Below, in pieces: positions 15,962 through 24,506 of a DNA stretch of 64,000 nucleotides. The stretch is taken from NCBI RefSeq assembly GCF_040611135.1, contig NZ_JBEXNL010000004.1:272523-336522 (forward strand), read 5' to 3'. This stretch comes from Tsukamurella sp040611135 (GTDB taxonomy: Bacteria > Actinomycetota > Actinomycetes > Mycobacteriales > Mycobacteriaceae). Under the pieces are notes generated by a model. That model made no database searches and was not told where the DNA came from. It saw only the letters and a program-made list of their open reading frames with translations. Both the position numbers and the translations under genes were made by a program. How positions within the stretch are numbered: position 1 is the stretch's first letter; every line of letters begins with the position of its first letter.

Positions 15962-17077
15962 TCAGGCCGTGCGCGTCGGCAGGGTGAGCGCGACGACCCA
16001 CTGATCGCCCTCGGGGCCCGCGGTGATGCTTCCGCCGGCGAGTTCCGCACGCTCGGCCATCCCGGTCAGGCCGTAGCCGTGCCCGAGCTGCGCCTGCGCG
16101 GGAAGGGGACTCGCCACCCGGGCCCGCCAGGCACCGTCGGACCTGCCCACGTCGACGGTGACCTCCGCGCCGCGGGGCGCGTGTTTCATGACGTTCGTGA
16201 GCGACTCCTGGACCACCCGCACCAGTGTGAGCGCGTCGATCGCCGCGGGCTCGTCGTCGCCCAGGCCGATCACGGCCCGCACGTCGAATCCGGCGTCGCC
16301 GGTGCGTTCGGCGGCCCGGCGGATCTCGGTGGCGGTGTCGTCGATCGTCCGGTCCGCCAATGGATCCCGTTCACGCATCGCGGCCAGGAGCCGCCGGATG
16401 TCGGCGAGGGAGTCGGTGGCGGTGCCGTGGATGTCCGCCAGGACCTCGTCGAGGCCCGGATCGATCCCGGCGTAGACGGTGCGCGCCACGCCCACCCGCA
16501 GCGAGATGGCCGACATGTGGTGGGCCATGAGGTCGTGCAGCTCCCGCGCGAGGGCGGCCCGCTCGTCCCGGCGGGCGTGCAGCGCTTCGAGTTCGAGTTC
16601 CCGTCGTTCACGTTCGGCCTGGGTGAACCGCTCTCGCATGTACAGTCCGCCCACGACGGGTAGGCCGACGAAGCTCAGCGTCTCGGCGAGCACGCGGATC
16701 AGGGTGTGCTGCTGGTCGTCGAGAATCGAGCCGATGACATAGGACGCGGCCCAGACCGCGGTCGCCGCGGCGACCTGCCACCGGGGCCGTTGCGACGCCG
16801 CGAGTTCGGCGAGGGCCAGCGCGGCGAGGTACGGGACCAGTCCGGCCGGCCCCCACGCCTCGACGGACAGCAGCCATCCGCAGAGCACGGACAGGGCGAG
16901 CGAGACGGCGAACGGAGCGCGGCCCCCGAGGGCGAACAGCCCGGCGGCCAGCATCGATCCGGCGATGTACGCGGGGGAGGCGTGGAAGCGTCCGGGGTAC
17001 ACGCTGACTGCGAGCAGTACGGGCACCACCACCAGGGGAGCGACCCGTACGCCGACGGTCCAACTGGTGCGCGACAT
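15962..17077 (-). CDS. NarL-partner type sensor histidine kinase (HisKA_3)
   Basis: A 371-residue membrane kinase. The N-terminal third has several hydrophobic segments (VAPLVVVPVLLAVSVYPG, YIAGSMLAAGLFALGG, VSLALSVLCGWLL, YVIGSIL). The dimerisation domain carries the phospho-His in RAALARELHDLMAHHMSAIS. The ATPase domain has the N-box VRVVQESLTNVMKHAPRGAE and G-box GYGLTGMAERAELAGGSI. Start 17077 removes a hydrophilic, poorly supported extension. No response regulator adjoins it. It is divergent from a multicopper oxidase, so envelope redox or metal stress is one possible theme; the closest candidate regulator is at 13907-14548. Confidence 0.88.
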   Translation of the reverse strand: MSRTSWTVGVRVAPLVVVPVLLAVSVYPGRFHASPAYIAGSMLAAGLFALGGRAPFAVSLALSVLCGWLLSVEAWGPAGLVPYLAALALAELAASQRPRWQVAAATAVWAASYVIGSILDDQQHTLIRVLAETLSFVGLPVVGGLYMRERFTQAERERRELELEALHARRDERAALARELHDLMAHHMSAISLRVGVARTVYAGIDPGLDEVLADIHGTATDSLADIRRLLAAMRERDPLADRTIDDTATEIRRAAERTGDAGFDVRAVIGLGDDEPAAIDALTLVRVVQESLTNVMKHAPRGAEVTVDVGRSDGAWRARVASPLPAQAQLGHGYGLTGMAERAELAGGSITAGPEGDQWVVALTLPTRTA

Positions 17078-17238
17078 GGCAGCACCGTACGGCACCGTCG
17101 GGCCTACCGGAAAGCTGCGACCTGCGTCTGTACCTCCGGCGTCGACCGATGTCAACCCCCTCCCGGCCAGTCCGGTTCCCGGAAAGCCCGTCCGAAGGGC
17201 GGAGTCGCACGGCGCGGCCGCCGACGACGCTGGAAGGC

Positions 17239-18858
17239 ATGATCAACGACATCGCCGAGCGGCCACGAGCCGTCGTCGGCAGTACCCGCCGGACCTTCCT
17301 CTCCGCCCTGATCGCCGCGCCCCTCGCCGGTGCCGCGCTCACCGCGTGTCGCACTCCTGCCGCGCCGGCGGCGCCGTCGCTGCCGGGCGGGCGTCGTGCC
17401 CTGCCCGTCCCGCCGCTGGCGCGGTCCGTGGTGGGCGCCGACGGCGTGCGCCGCTTCGAACTCACCGCGCAGGCGGGTGGTTCGGAGATCGTGGCCGGGA
17501 AGCGGAGCGCCACCTGGGGTTTCAACGGCGACATCCTCGGCCCCACGCTGCGCGCCCGGGACGGCGAGAAGGTCGCGGTCACGGTGCGCAACCGCCTCAC
17601 GGAGGCGACGAGCGTGCACTGGCACGGCATGCACGTCCCGGCCCGCGCCGATGGCGGCCCGCACCAGATGGTCGAACCGGGCGGCACGTGGAACGCGGAA
17701 TGGACGGTGCGCCAGCGGGCCGCGACGCTCTGGTACCACCCCCACCCCCACGGCGTCACCGAGAAGCACTTGTACCGCGGGCTCTCCGGCTTCTTCCTCG
17801 TCGACGACGACCAGCAGGACCGTATGGACCTGCCGTCCGAATACGGCGTCGACGACGTCCCCGTCGTCGTACAGGACCGGAAGTTCACGCCCGACGGCGA
17901 ATTGGACGAGACGGAGCCGGGCGGGACCGGCCTCCTCGGGCCCACGGTGATCACCAACGGCGTCGCGGACGCGAGCCTGCTCGCGCGGCGCGGGCGGATG
18001 CGGCTGCGCCTGCTCAACGGGGCGTCGGCGCGCTGCTTCGAGTTCGGCTTCGCCGACGGGCGGCGATTCGAGATGATCGCCTCCGACGGTGGGCTGCTCG
18101 CGGCTCCGGTGTCGACGGACCGGCTCATGCTCAGCCCGGGCGAGCGGGCGGAGATCGTCGTCACCGTGACCGCGGGGGAGCGCACGATGCTGCGCTCGTA
18201 CCCGATCTCCCAGCGCGGCAGGATGTCGGGCGGGATCGCCCGCCAGTACGGCCAGGACGACACCCTGGACGTCCTGGAACTCGTGGGTGCCGACATCCTC
18301 GAGGCGGGCGCCGGTCCGGTCCCGCGCACCCTGAGCACGGTCGCCCTACTCGCGGCGGGTGCGACGGCGCCGGCTCCCGCATCGCGGTCCTTCGATCTGC
18401 AGTGGTACATGATCAACGGCGAGCGGATGGACATGAGCCGCATCGACCTGGCGCCGGTCATCGACACCACCGAGGTGTGGACGGTGCGCAACAAGGACAA
18501 CTGGCCGCACAACTTCCACGTCCACGACGTGCAGTTCCAGATCACCGCGTTCAATGGGAAGAACCCGCCGGCACACCTGCGCGGGTGGAAGGACACCGTC
18601 TACCTCGCGCCGGGCGACGCGTGTTCGCTCGCCATGCGGTTCACCGACTACACCGACCTGACGATGCCCTACATGTACCACTGCCACCTGCTCTTCCACG
18701 AGGACAAGGGGATGATGGGCCAGTTCGTCGTCGCCGGGACGGGGCAGACCGCGCCCACCCGGCTGGAGATGCCCGGCATGCCCGGGATGTCGATGCCGTC
18801 GTCATCCGCGCCCGCTGTGCCCGCCGGTTCGTCCGCAGCGCCCCACGGCGGCCACTGA
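17239..18858 (+). CDS. Exported multicopper oxidase
   Basis: A 539-residue CueO/CumA-like oxidase. The N-terminus has twin arginine and a lipobox-like end, RRTFLSALIAAPLAGAALTA then C, so it is probably exported by Tat and possibly lipidated. All four copper motifs are present: HWHGMHVP, WYHPHPHG, PHNFHVHDVQFQI and YHCHLLFHEDKGMMGQF, the last supplying the type 1 site. The C-terminus is rich in Met, Pro and His (MPGMPGMSMP, ending HGGH), which suggests copper handling. Likely role is oxidation of Cu(I) or phenolic substrates at the cell surface. Start 17239 is chosen because the signal follows directly and TGGAAGG precedes it. Confidence 0.92.
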   Translation: MINDIAERPRAVVGSTRRTFLSALIAAPLAGAALTACRTPAAPAAPSLPGGRRALPVPPLARSVVGADGVRRFELTAQAGGSEIVAGKRSATWGFNGDILGPTLRARDGEKVAVTVRNRLTEATSVHWHGMHVPARADGGPHQMVEPGGTWNAEWTVRQRAATLWYHPHPHGVTEKHLYRGLSGFFLVDDDQQDRMDLPSEYGVDDVPVVVQDRKFTPDGELDETEPGGTGLLGPTVITNGVADASLLARRGRMRLRLLNGASARCFEFGFADGRRFEMIASDGGLLAAPVSTDRLMLSPGERAEIVVTVTAGERTMLRSYPISQRGRMSGGIARQYGQDDTLDVLELVGADILEAGAGPVPRTLSTVALLAAGATAPAPASRSFDLQWYMINGERMDMSRIDLAPVIDTTEVWTVRNKDNWPHNFHVHDVQFQITAFNGKNPPAHLRGWKDTVYLAPGDACSLAMRFTDYTDLTMPYMYHCHLLFHEDKGMMGQFVVAGTGQTAPTRLEMPGMPGMSMPSSSAPAVPAGSSAAPHGGH

Positions 18859-18972
18859 TCGCCACCCGAGAATCCCACACCACCACCCGCAACGATCCCG
18901 GCCTGGGCGCATCCGTGCGTCCATTGCACGATATGCTCGAATGATCGAGTGCGTCATACGAATTCGAACGGA

Positions 18973-20286
18973 TCAGGCTCGTGCGTAGGTCGCACCGTCG
19001 GACACGAACTCGGGGTGTCCGTAGGTGGCGAGGCGGCGCCGGATCAGCCGTGTGAGGTACCGGTCCACGGCCTGACGAAGGCGCGGACTCCGTACTCCGA
19101 TCTCGGCACCGATGGTCCGGCCGATGATGAACGGGGCGGTCACGGCGACCAGTGCCATGTCGCCGGGCGTGAAATCGACGCCCATCCGGGCCGCGTTGGT
19201 GGGCCTACCTCCGCAGAAGGCGATCGCGAACGATGTCTTGCTCCAGGCCTTCTCGACGCGACTCGCGGCGAGATCGAACGGGGTGCGGTGCGGCCGGAGG
19301 TACGCGTCCATCGACGATCGGACGAGCGCCCCACAGGTCGCGTCGTCGAAGTCGTCCCGAAGCAGGGCCGCGCGACCGTGGAAGATCCCGATGATTCCCT
19401 TGGCGGTGGTGGGCAACAGTTCCTCGGGCAGCCCCAGGAGGAAGCAGCGATAGCGGTTGAACTCGATGATCGCGCGCTCGGACGCGTCGAAGTCGCGACC
19501 CCGCCGCCGGGCCTTGAGCGCGAGGAGGTAGCTGCCGACGGTACCGGCCGGCATCTGGTCGATCTGCGGAATCGGGATCCCGTACACCTCGCGGTTCCAT
19601 GCGCCGGGCCGGGTGAGCGCGTGGTAGCGGACCATCGAGTGCATCAGACGCACCATCGCCGCTGCTTCGAAGCCCTCGCCGCGACGGTCGAGTGCGCCCG
19701 GCAGTGTGGTGATGGCGAAGAAGTTCGCCGTCTCGTTGATCCGCCGCGCCGCTCGTTTGCCGGACAACGCTCCGGTGAGCGACATCGGCAGTGCGGCATA
19801 GGTGTTGAGGAAGGTTGCGAGGAACACGCCGCGGGTGATGAACGGCGAGGTCAGTGCGGCGCCGACGCGGGCGAGTCGTGCTCCCTCCTCGACGAGCTCC
19901 ATGTCGAGCCACGCGGGTGGGGCCTCCATCGCGGCGAGGAACGCCCGGAGCTCGTCGGGGGCCTCGGGCACCGCATCCACTCCCTCCGCGCAGGCGCGCC
20001 GCACCATGGCGACGAGTGCCCTCGTGCCGTACCGAGGCTCGAGTGCGGCGTACGGGTCGGCGACGACATCGCCGAGGAGAGTGGTGATCCCGATCAACTC
20101 GACGAGGCGTTCGTCGTCGAGCGTCACGGCCCGTCGTCCCATGCGCGGGTGCAGCGTCGACCGCGTTCCGGGGTCGGCGGTGTGCCGATACGGGGTGGCG
20201 CGGAAGTCGACGTCTCCGTAGAGCGCGGGTTGCAGCACGGCTTGGGTGCGGACCCGTTCGGCGAGTGCGGGGTAGTGCGGGGCCAT
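18973..20286 (-). CDS. MpaB/Lcp-type (DUF2236) oxygenase-like protein
   Basis: About 437 residues. The conserved haem-region motif of the MpaB/latex-clearing-protein family is visible as AAAMVRLMHSMVRYHAL, with ITRGVFLATFLNTYAALPMS before it and IPIPQIDQMPAGTVGSYLLA after it. The family includes the rubber oxygenase Lcp and a mycophenolic-acid pathway oxygenase; most members are uncharacterised. AGGAGG lies 5 bases before the ATG at 20286, so that start is better than 20307, which would place the ribosome site inside the gene. A TetR regulator is divergent from it and probably controls it. The substrate is unknown; an oxidised hydrocarbon or terpenoid chain is a guess. Confidence 0.75.
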   Translation of the reverse strand: MAPHYPALAERVRTQAVLQPALYGDVDFRATPYRHTADPGTRSTLHPRMGRRAVTLDDERLVELIGITTLLGDVVADPYAALEPRYGTRALVAMVRRACAEGVDAVPEAPDELRAFLAAMEAPPAWLDMELVEEGARLARVGAALTSPFITRGVFLATFLNTYAALPMSLTGALSGKRAARRINETANFFAITTLPGALDRRGEGFEAAAMVRLMHSMVRYHALTRPGAWNREVYGIPIPQIDQMPAGTVGSYLLALKARRRGRDFDASERAIIEFNRYRCFLLGLPEELLPTTAKGIIGIFHGRAALLRDDFDDATCGALVRSSMDAYLRPHRTPFDLAASRVEKAWSKTSFAIAFCGGRPTNAARMGVDFTPGDMALVAVTAPFIIGRTIGAEIGVRSPRLRQAVDRYLTRLIRRRLATYGHPEFVSDGATYARA

Positions 20287-20297
20287 CGACTCCTCCT

Positions 20298-20348
20298 GAA
20301 CTTTCACTCTGTAAGTTCGACGATGACAGGTTGTCGGTTAGCCTGTCA
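20298..20348. promoter_or_regulatory. Two inverted repeats in the MpaB-TetR divergent region
   Basis: GAACTT (20298-20303) and AAGTTC (20313-20318) form one repeat with a 9-base spacer. TGACAGG (20324-20330) and CCTGTCA (20342-20348) form another with an 11-base spacer. Only 67 bases separate the two start codons, so either site could control both genes. The second is the better TetR operator candidate because it abuts the tetR start. Confidence 0.5.
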
Positions 20349-20353
20349 AGAGC

Positions 20354-20938
20354 ATGACCCGCACTCGTATGAGCGCCGATGAGCGGCGCGAACAGATCCT
20401 CGACGTCGCGCATGACATCGTCGACGCGGAGGGTTTCCATGCGGCCACCCCACGCCGGATCGCCGACGGTGCAGGGGTCACCAGGCCCGTGCTGTATCAG
20501 CACTTCGGTGACCTCGCCGGGCTCTTCGTCGCGCTGATCGACCGTGAATCAGCGCGGATCGGCGAGCAGTACGCGCGGGCCGTGGCGGACGTGGCTCCCG
20601 AGTCGGGCAACGATCCGTTCGTCTCGGCGTTCGAGGGTGCGCTCCGAGCCGTCGACGAGCATCCCGCGGCGTGGCGGCTGTTCCTGATCCCGCCGGAGGG
20701 CGCTCCGCCGGCGCTGCACGAGCGGCTCGCCGAGTCTCAGGAGCAGGTTCGCGCGTTCATGGAGGCGAGCCTGCGCGAGGTGTTCCCCGGCGTGCCCGAC
20801 CCCGACTACCTGGCCCGGGTCGTCCAGGCCACGGCGCGGGAACTGTTGTGCCTGCGATTGATCGACCCCGAGCGCGCCACCGTCGAGCGGCTCACCGGGC
20901 TCATCCGCTTCCTCCGGACCCTCACGCCGGCGCCCTGA
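20354..20938 (+). CDS. TetR family regulator
   Basis: A 194-residue regulator. The N-terminal helix-turn-helix is MSADERREQILDVAHDIVDA, EGFHAATPRRIADGAGVTRP and VLYQHFGDLAGLFVALIDRE. The C-terminal part fits a small-molecule-binding TetR domain without recognisable specificity. It is divergent from the MpaB-like oxygenase and shares a 67-base intergenic region with two inverted repeats, the usual set-up for a local repressor. It converges with the MarR gene. Confidence 0.88.
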   Translation: MTRTRMSADERREQILDVAHDIVDAEGFHAATPRRIADGAGVTRPVLYQHFGDLAGLFVALIDRESARIGEQYARAVADVAPESGNDPFVSAFEGALRAVDEHPAAWRLFLIPPEGAPPALHERLAESQEQVRAFMEASLREVFPGVPDPDYLARVVQATARELLCLRLIDPERATVERLTGLIRFLRTLTPAP

Positions 20939-20948
20939 CGGCGGGCCG

Positions 20949-21371
20949 TCAGCCCGCCAGTTCGGCGAGCATGCGGCGAAGGTCGCCGGCCTCGGCGGGG
21001 GAGAGGGATGCCGCGACGAGCTCGTCCTCGGCGGCGCGGATCGCCCGCTTCGCCCGCGCCTGCACGGCCCGTCCCTCGTCGGTCAGCCCGACGGTCCGCT
21101 GCCGCCCGTCCGCGGCGCGGTCGCGGGAGACGAGCCCGCGCGCCTCGAGGGCGGCGACGTGCTTCCCGAGCCTGGTCGTGTCGCGCCCGGTGCGCCGGGA
21201 CAGCTCGACCTGGGAGATCGCGGTCTCCGAGACCAGTTCGCTGAGGATCGCGTACTCCCACATCGTGACCCGTGCCGCGGCGAGGATCGGCTCTTCGAGC
21301 GCCATCAGGCGGGGGAACAGGCGGGCGAGCAGCGCGGCCAGGTCGGGTCCGCTCGGCGGTGCGTCCGGCAC
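20949..21371 (-). CDS. MarR family regulator
   Basis: A 140-residue winged-helix protein. The recognition region reads LSELVSETAISQVELSRRTG, then RDTTRLGKHVAALEARGLVS and the wing RDRAADGRQRTVGLTDEGRA. Leader bases just upstream carry a perfect 24-bp palindrome (21383-21406), a strong operator candidate. A small gene lies divergent from it and is probably under its control. The inducer is unknown. Confidence 0.88.
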   Translation of the reverse strand: MPDAPPSGPDLAALLARLFPRLMALEEPILAAARVTMWEYAILSELVSETAISQVELSRRTGRDTTRLGKHVAALEARGLVSRDRAADGRQRTVGLTDEGRAVQARAKRAIRAAEDELVAASLSPAEAGDLRRMLAELAG

Positions 21372-21382
21372 GTGAACCTCCT

Positions 21383-21406
21383 ATTGATCTACCGCGGTAG
21401 ATCAAT
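21383..21406. promoter_or_regulatory. 24-bp perfect palindrome, MarR operator
   Basis: ATTGATCTACCG (21383-21394) is followed immediately by its exact reverse complement. A partial third half-site, TCTACCGTGG, follows at 21411-21420. The palindrome lies 11 bases upstream of the marR start and about 58 bases before the divergent gene, an ideal place for joint repression. Confidence 0.75.
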
Positions 21407-21464
21407 ATCGTCTACCGTGGTGCATGAACTGCTTCACGCTCTCGACACGAACCTACGGGGGATC

Positions 21465-21806
21465 ATGGACACCTCAGCACTGCGCCACGCGGCCCGGGAC
21501 CTCGCCGCCTCCCTCTCCGAGATCACCGCGGGCGACCTCGCGCTACCCGTTGCGAACGGCGGCGATGTCGGCGACCTGTACTTGAGGATCCTCGAGGGCC
21601 TCATGGCTCCCGTCGCGGCTCCGGTCCCGTCCCGCGACCATCTCGCCGCCGCCGCGAACGACTACGGCGCGGGATACGAGTGCGCCTACCTCCGCGCGGT
21701 CGACGCCGCGATCCACGCCGTGACCGGCCAGGACGCCGTCGACGCGCTGCTCCGGGACACCCGCTCGTGCAACACGGACCTCGACCGCGCGCTCGAACTC
21801 GGTTGA
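21465..21806 (+). CDS. Small protein, possibly DinB/TIGR03086-like; function unknown
   Basis: A 113-residue protein beginning MDTSALRHAARDLAASLSEI. The opening has some resemblance to mycothiol-dependent maleylpyruvate isomerase-like (TIGR03086, DinB-like) helical proteins, including the DVGDLYLRILEGL segment, but conserved metal-binding His residues are not evident. An in-frame GTG at 21420 could lengthen it by 15 residues; GGGGGAT before 21465 favours the shorter form. It is divergent from marR across the 24-bp palindrome, so it is probably the MarR target. NUDIX hydrolase follows after 39 bases. Confidence 0.55.
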   Translation: MDTSALRHAARDLAASLSEITAGDLALPVANGGDVGDLYLRILEGLMAPVAAPVPSRDHLAAAANDYGAGYECAYLRAVDAAIHAVTGQDAVDALLRDTRSCNTDLDRALELG

Positions 21807-21845
21807 GTCGGCCGGTGCCGCCGCGGCGTCCGCTACGGTGACCGA

Positions 21846-22661
21846 ATGACCTCCCACGCCGAGAATCCCGCCCTGCCGGTCCCGAGGGACGCGGCCACGG
21901 TCGTCCTGGTCCGCGACGGTGCGGACGGGATCGAGGTGTTCCTGCAGCGCCGCGTGCAGCAGATGGCCTTCGCGGGCGGGATGACGGTGTTCCCGGGCGG
22001 CGGCGTCGATCCCCGCGACGGCGACGCCGACTTGGCCTGGGAGGGGCCCGCGGCGTCGTGGTGGGCCGAACGTTTCGACGCCTCCGAGCGCGATGGCCGG
22101 CAGCTGGTGTGCGCCGCTGTGCGCGAGACCTTCGAGGAGTGCGGTGTCCTGCTGGTCACCGGGGCCGACGGTGCCGTTCCCGACGCTGCGGCACTCGCTC
22201 CGGCCCGGGAACGGCTCGAGGCCAAGGAGATCTCGCTCGCGCAATTCCTCCGCGACGAGGGGCTTGTGCTCCGCGCCGATCTGCTGCGGCCGCTCGCGCA
22301 CTGGATCACGCCGAAGAACGAGAAGCGTCGCTACGACACCCGGTTCTTCCTCGCCGCCCTCCCGGCGGGGCAGCGCGCCGACGACCGCACGAGCGAGGTC
22401 GAGGAGGCCGGCTGGCGGACCGCCGCGCAGGCGCTCGCGGACTTCTCCGCGGGCCGCTGCTTCCTGCTCCCGCCCACCTGGTCCCAACTGCGCGCGGTGG
22501 CCGAGCACCGCACCGTCGCCGACCTGCTGGCGGCCGAGCGCGTGATCGAGCCGGTCGAGCCCGAGCTGCCGCTGGGCGGCGCGATCGACTCGCTGCAGTT
22601 CGCCGAGGCCGCCGACTACCTGGCGGCGATGCCCTCGAACACCCCTCCGCCGGTGCTGTAG
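21846..22661 (+). CDS. NUDIX hydrolase (NUDT19/CoA-pyrophosphatase-like)
   Basis: A 271-residue protein with a Nudix fold. The substrate-side motif is MAFAGGMTVFPGGGVDPRDG. An insertion of about 35 residues precedes the catalytic part AAVRETFEECGVLLV, which has the REXXEECG core. This split Nudix box is typical of the NUDT19/NUDT7-like group, whose members hydrolyse CoA or acyl-CoA derivatives. The location close to acyltransferases and etf genes agrees with CoA metabolism, though the substrate is inferred only. Confidence 0.82.
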   Translation: MTSHAENPALPVPRDAATVVLVRDGADGIEVFLQRRVQQMAFAGGMTVFPGGGVDPRDGDADLAWEGPAASWWAERFDASERDGRQLVCAAVRETFEECGVLLVTGADGAVPDAAALAPARERLEAKEISLAQFLRDEGLVLRADLLRPLAHWITPKNEKRRYDTRFFLAALPAGQRADDRTSEVEEAGWRTAAQALADFSAGRCFLLPPTWSQLRAVAEHRTVADLLAAERVIEPVEPELPLGGAIDSLQFAEAADYLAAMPSNTPPPVL

Positions 22662-22700
22662 CACCGGGGCGTAGCCCGGAATTCACCCTCGTTCGGCAAG

Positions 22701-22732
22701 GGTTCACCGACCCGCTCGGTCGCGGTTCACCG
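22701..22732. promoter_or_regulatory. Direct repeats before the acyltransferase pair
   Basis: GGTTCACCG occurs at 22701-22709 and 22724-22732, two helical turns apart, in the 102-base gap upstream of the GNAT gene. It could be an activator site. No regulator is assigned. Confidence 0.3.
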
Positions 22733-22763
22733 CCCCGTCGTCTCGCGCGCCCACTGTGAGCGC

Positions 22764-23555
22764 ATGGCAACACTGGTCATCGGCCGGAGCCCGGCCTCAG
22801 AGACATTGATCGACGGTGCCGAGTACGAGGTCGTACTCACCACTCGCGACGACGACATCGAGACCGTGCAGCGACTGCGCTTCGAGGTCTTCGGCTCGGA
22901 GCCCGGCTTCGAGGCCTCGATGGCCGGCGTCACCGACGGCCGCGACGCCGACCGCTTCGACGAGTTCTGCGACCACCTGATCATCCGCCACAAGCCGAGC
23001 GAGAAGATCGTCGGCTGCTACCGCATCCTCCCGCCCCCGGGCGCGATCGCCGCCGGCGGTCTGTACCTGGCGACGGAGTTCGACCTCGGCGCCCTCGACC
23101 ACATCCGCCCGGAGACCCTGGAGATGGGACGCGCCTGCGTGCACGCCGATCACCGCACCGGCGGCGTCCTGTGCCTCATGTGGGCGGGCCTGCTCGCCTA
23201 CAGCGACCTGCGCGGCATCCGCTACGCGATGGGCGCCGTCAGCGTCCCGATGCAGTACGAGGGGTACGAGCGCGGCGCGACGGTCCGCGCGGTGCGCGAG
23301 CTGGTAGATGCCAAGCACCGCTCCCCGTGGGTCGTCACGCCGCACAACACCGTCGAGGAGATCACCGCCGAGCCCGCCTCGCGCCGGACCTTCCCGCCGC
23401 TCGTCACCGGCTACCTGCGGATGAACGCCGAGATCCTCGGTGCGCCGAGCTTCGATCCGGTCTTCGACGTCGCCGACTTCCCGATGATCATCGACCGCAC
23501 CCGGTTCAACGTGCGCTACCTGGAACGGCTGCAGCAGGCGGCGGGGAGTCTCTAG
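22764..23555 (+). CDS. OlsB-like GNAT N-acyltransferase
   Basis: A 263-residue acyltransferase of the hemolysin/OlsB-like GNAT class. Key segments are RLRFEVFGSEPGFEA, KIVGCYRILPPPGA, TLEMGRACVHADHRTGGVLC and GIRYAMGAVSVPMQYEGYE. In other bacteria this class transfers a 3-hydroxyacyl group to ornithine (OlsB). The next gene, three bases away, is a PlsC-type O-acyltransferase, the same order as olsB-olsA. The pair corresponds to Rv3027c-Rv3026c of M. tuberculosis. Whether this organism makes ornithine lipid is not shown. Directly upstream are two copies of GGTTCACCG (22701-22709 and 22724-22732), 23 bases apart. Confidence 0.75.
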   Translation: MATLVIGRSPASETLIDGAEYEVVLTTRDDDIETVQRLRFEVFGSEPGFEASMAGVTDGRDADRFDEFCDHLIIRHKPSEKIVGCYRILPPPGAIAAGGLYLATEFDLGALDHIRPETLEMGRACVHADHRTGGVLCLMWAGLLAYSDLRGIRYAMGAVSVPMQYEGYERGATVRAVRELVDAKHRSPWVVTPHNTVEEITAEPASRRTFPPLVTGYLRMNAEILGAPSFDPVFDVADFPMIIDRTRFNVRYLERLQQAAGSL

Positions 23556-23558
23556 AAC

Positions 23559-24440
23559 ATGATTCCCCCGGTTCCGCTGCGGGAGCTGCCCAGAAACCCC
23601 TGGCAGCAGGTCTCACCGTGCGACGGTGCCTGCTCCGCCGACGAGCCCCGGGAGGCCGCGTTCTGGCTCCGCGCGGTCCGCTGGACGGTGTTCGTCTCGG
23701 TCCTGATCGCGGGGTCGGTCGCGCTCGCGATCGCCTACCCCTGCGGTGCCACCGCGCGCCGCGTCGTGATCCGCGGCGGCGCGCGCGCGATGCTGTGGTC
23801 GCTGGGGATGCGGGTGGAACCGGTGGGAAACGTACCGCTGCGATCGCTGGTCGTGGCGAACCACCAGTCGCTGCTCGACATCGTGGCCATCGCCTCGATC
23901 GCGCCGGCGGCGTTCGTCGCGAAGGCGGACATCTTCGACGTGCGGGCGGTGGCCGTCCTGATGCGCGCCTTCGGCGCGATCCCCCTGCGCCGCGAGCGCC
24001 TGAGCGATCTGCCACGGACCGTCGACCAGGTTTCGGACCTGCTCCGGAGCGGCCGGACCGTCGCGTTGTTCCCCGAGGGGACGACTTACTGCGGATTCCA
24101 CCGGGGAGACTTCCGGCCGGCGTTCTTCCAGGCCGCGATCGATGCCCGGGCCGACGTGGTGCCGGTCTCGCTGCGGTACTCGATGCGGCTGCCCGGGCCC
24201 GCGCGGGGCGCGCGCCAGAGCGCCGTCGCCGCGTACGTCGGATCCGACACCGAGGTCGCGACGCTCTCCCGGGTGATCGCGGCGCGTGGCGTCGCGGTGC
24301 GCGTCCACGCCACCGAGGTGATCGCCGCGGCCGACTGGGCGACGGCCGGCCGCGGGGCCCTGGCCGCGCGGGCCGAGGCATCGGTGTTCGCCGACGCCGA
24401 GTTCTGCGAGTCCGAGGCGTACCTGCCGCTCGCCGCTTAG
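23559..24440 (+). CDS. PlsC-type 1-acylglycerol-3-phosphate acyltransferase
   Basis: A 293-residue membrane-associated acyltransferase. One strong hydrophobic segment, TVFVSVLIAGSVALAIAYP, lies near residue 50. Catalytic motif I is NHQSLLDIV (H-x4-D) and motif III is LFPEGTTYCGFH. The protein should acylate a hydroxyl group, as in phosphatidic acid or ornithine lipid (OlsA) synthesis. It follows the OlsB-like GNAT gene at three bases, so the two form an operon and probably consecutive steps. Corresponds in position to Rv3026c. Confidence 0.88.
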   Translation: MIPPVPLRELPRNPWQQVSPCDGACSADEPREAAFWLRAVRWTVFVSVLIAGSVALAIAYPCGATARRVVIRGGARAMLWSLGMRVEPVGNVPLRSLVVANHQSLLDIVAIASIAPAAFVAKADIFDVRAVAVLMRAFGAIPLRRERLSDLPRTVDQVSDLLRSGRTVALFPEGTTYCGFHRGDFRPAFFQAAIDARADVVPVSLRYSMRLPGPARGARQSAVAAYVGSDTEVATLSRVIAARGVAVRVHATEVIAAADWATAGRGALAARAEASVFADAEFCESEAYLPLAA

Positions 24441-24506
24441 GCCCCGGAAAAGGGGTGTGGCTGCGAATAACGCTACCGCGCGTCATCCGCGTATTCTTGG
24501 GACGCG

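Noticed and set aside
16608..18596. 662-codon minus-strand frame opposite the multicopper oxidase
   Set aside because: Antisense of a gene with all four copper motifs; composition is Arg/Ser/Pro-rich noise.
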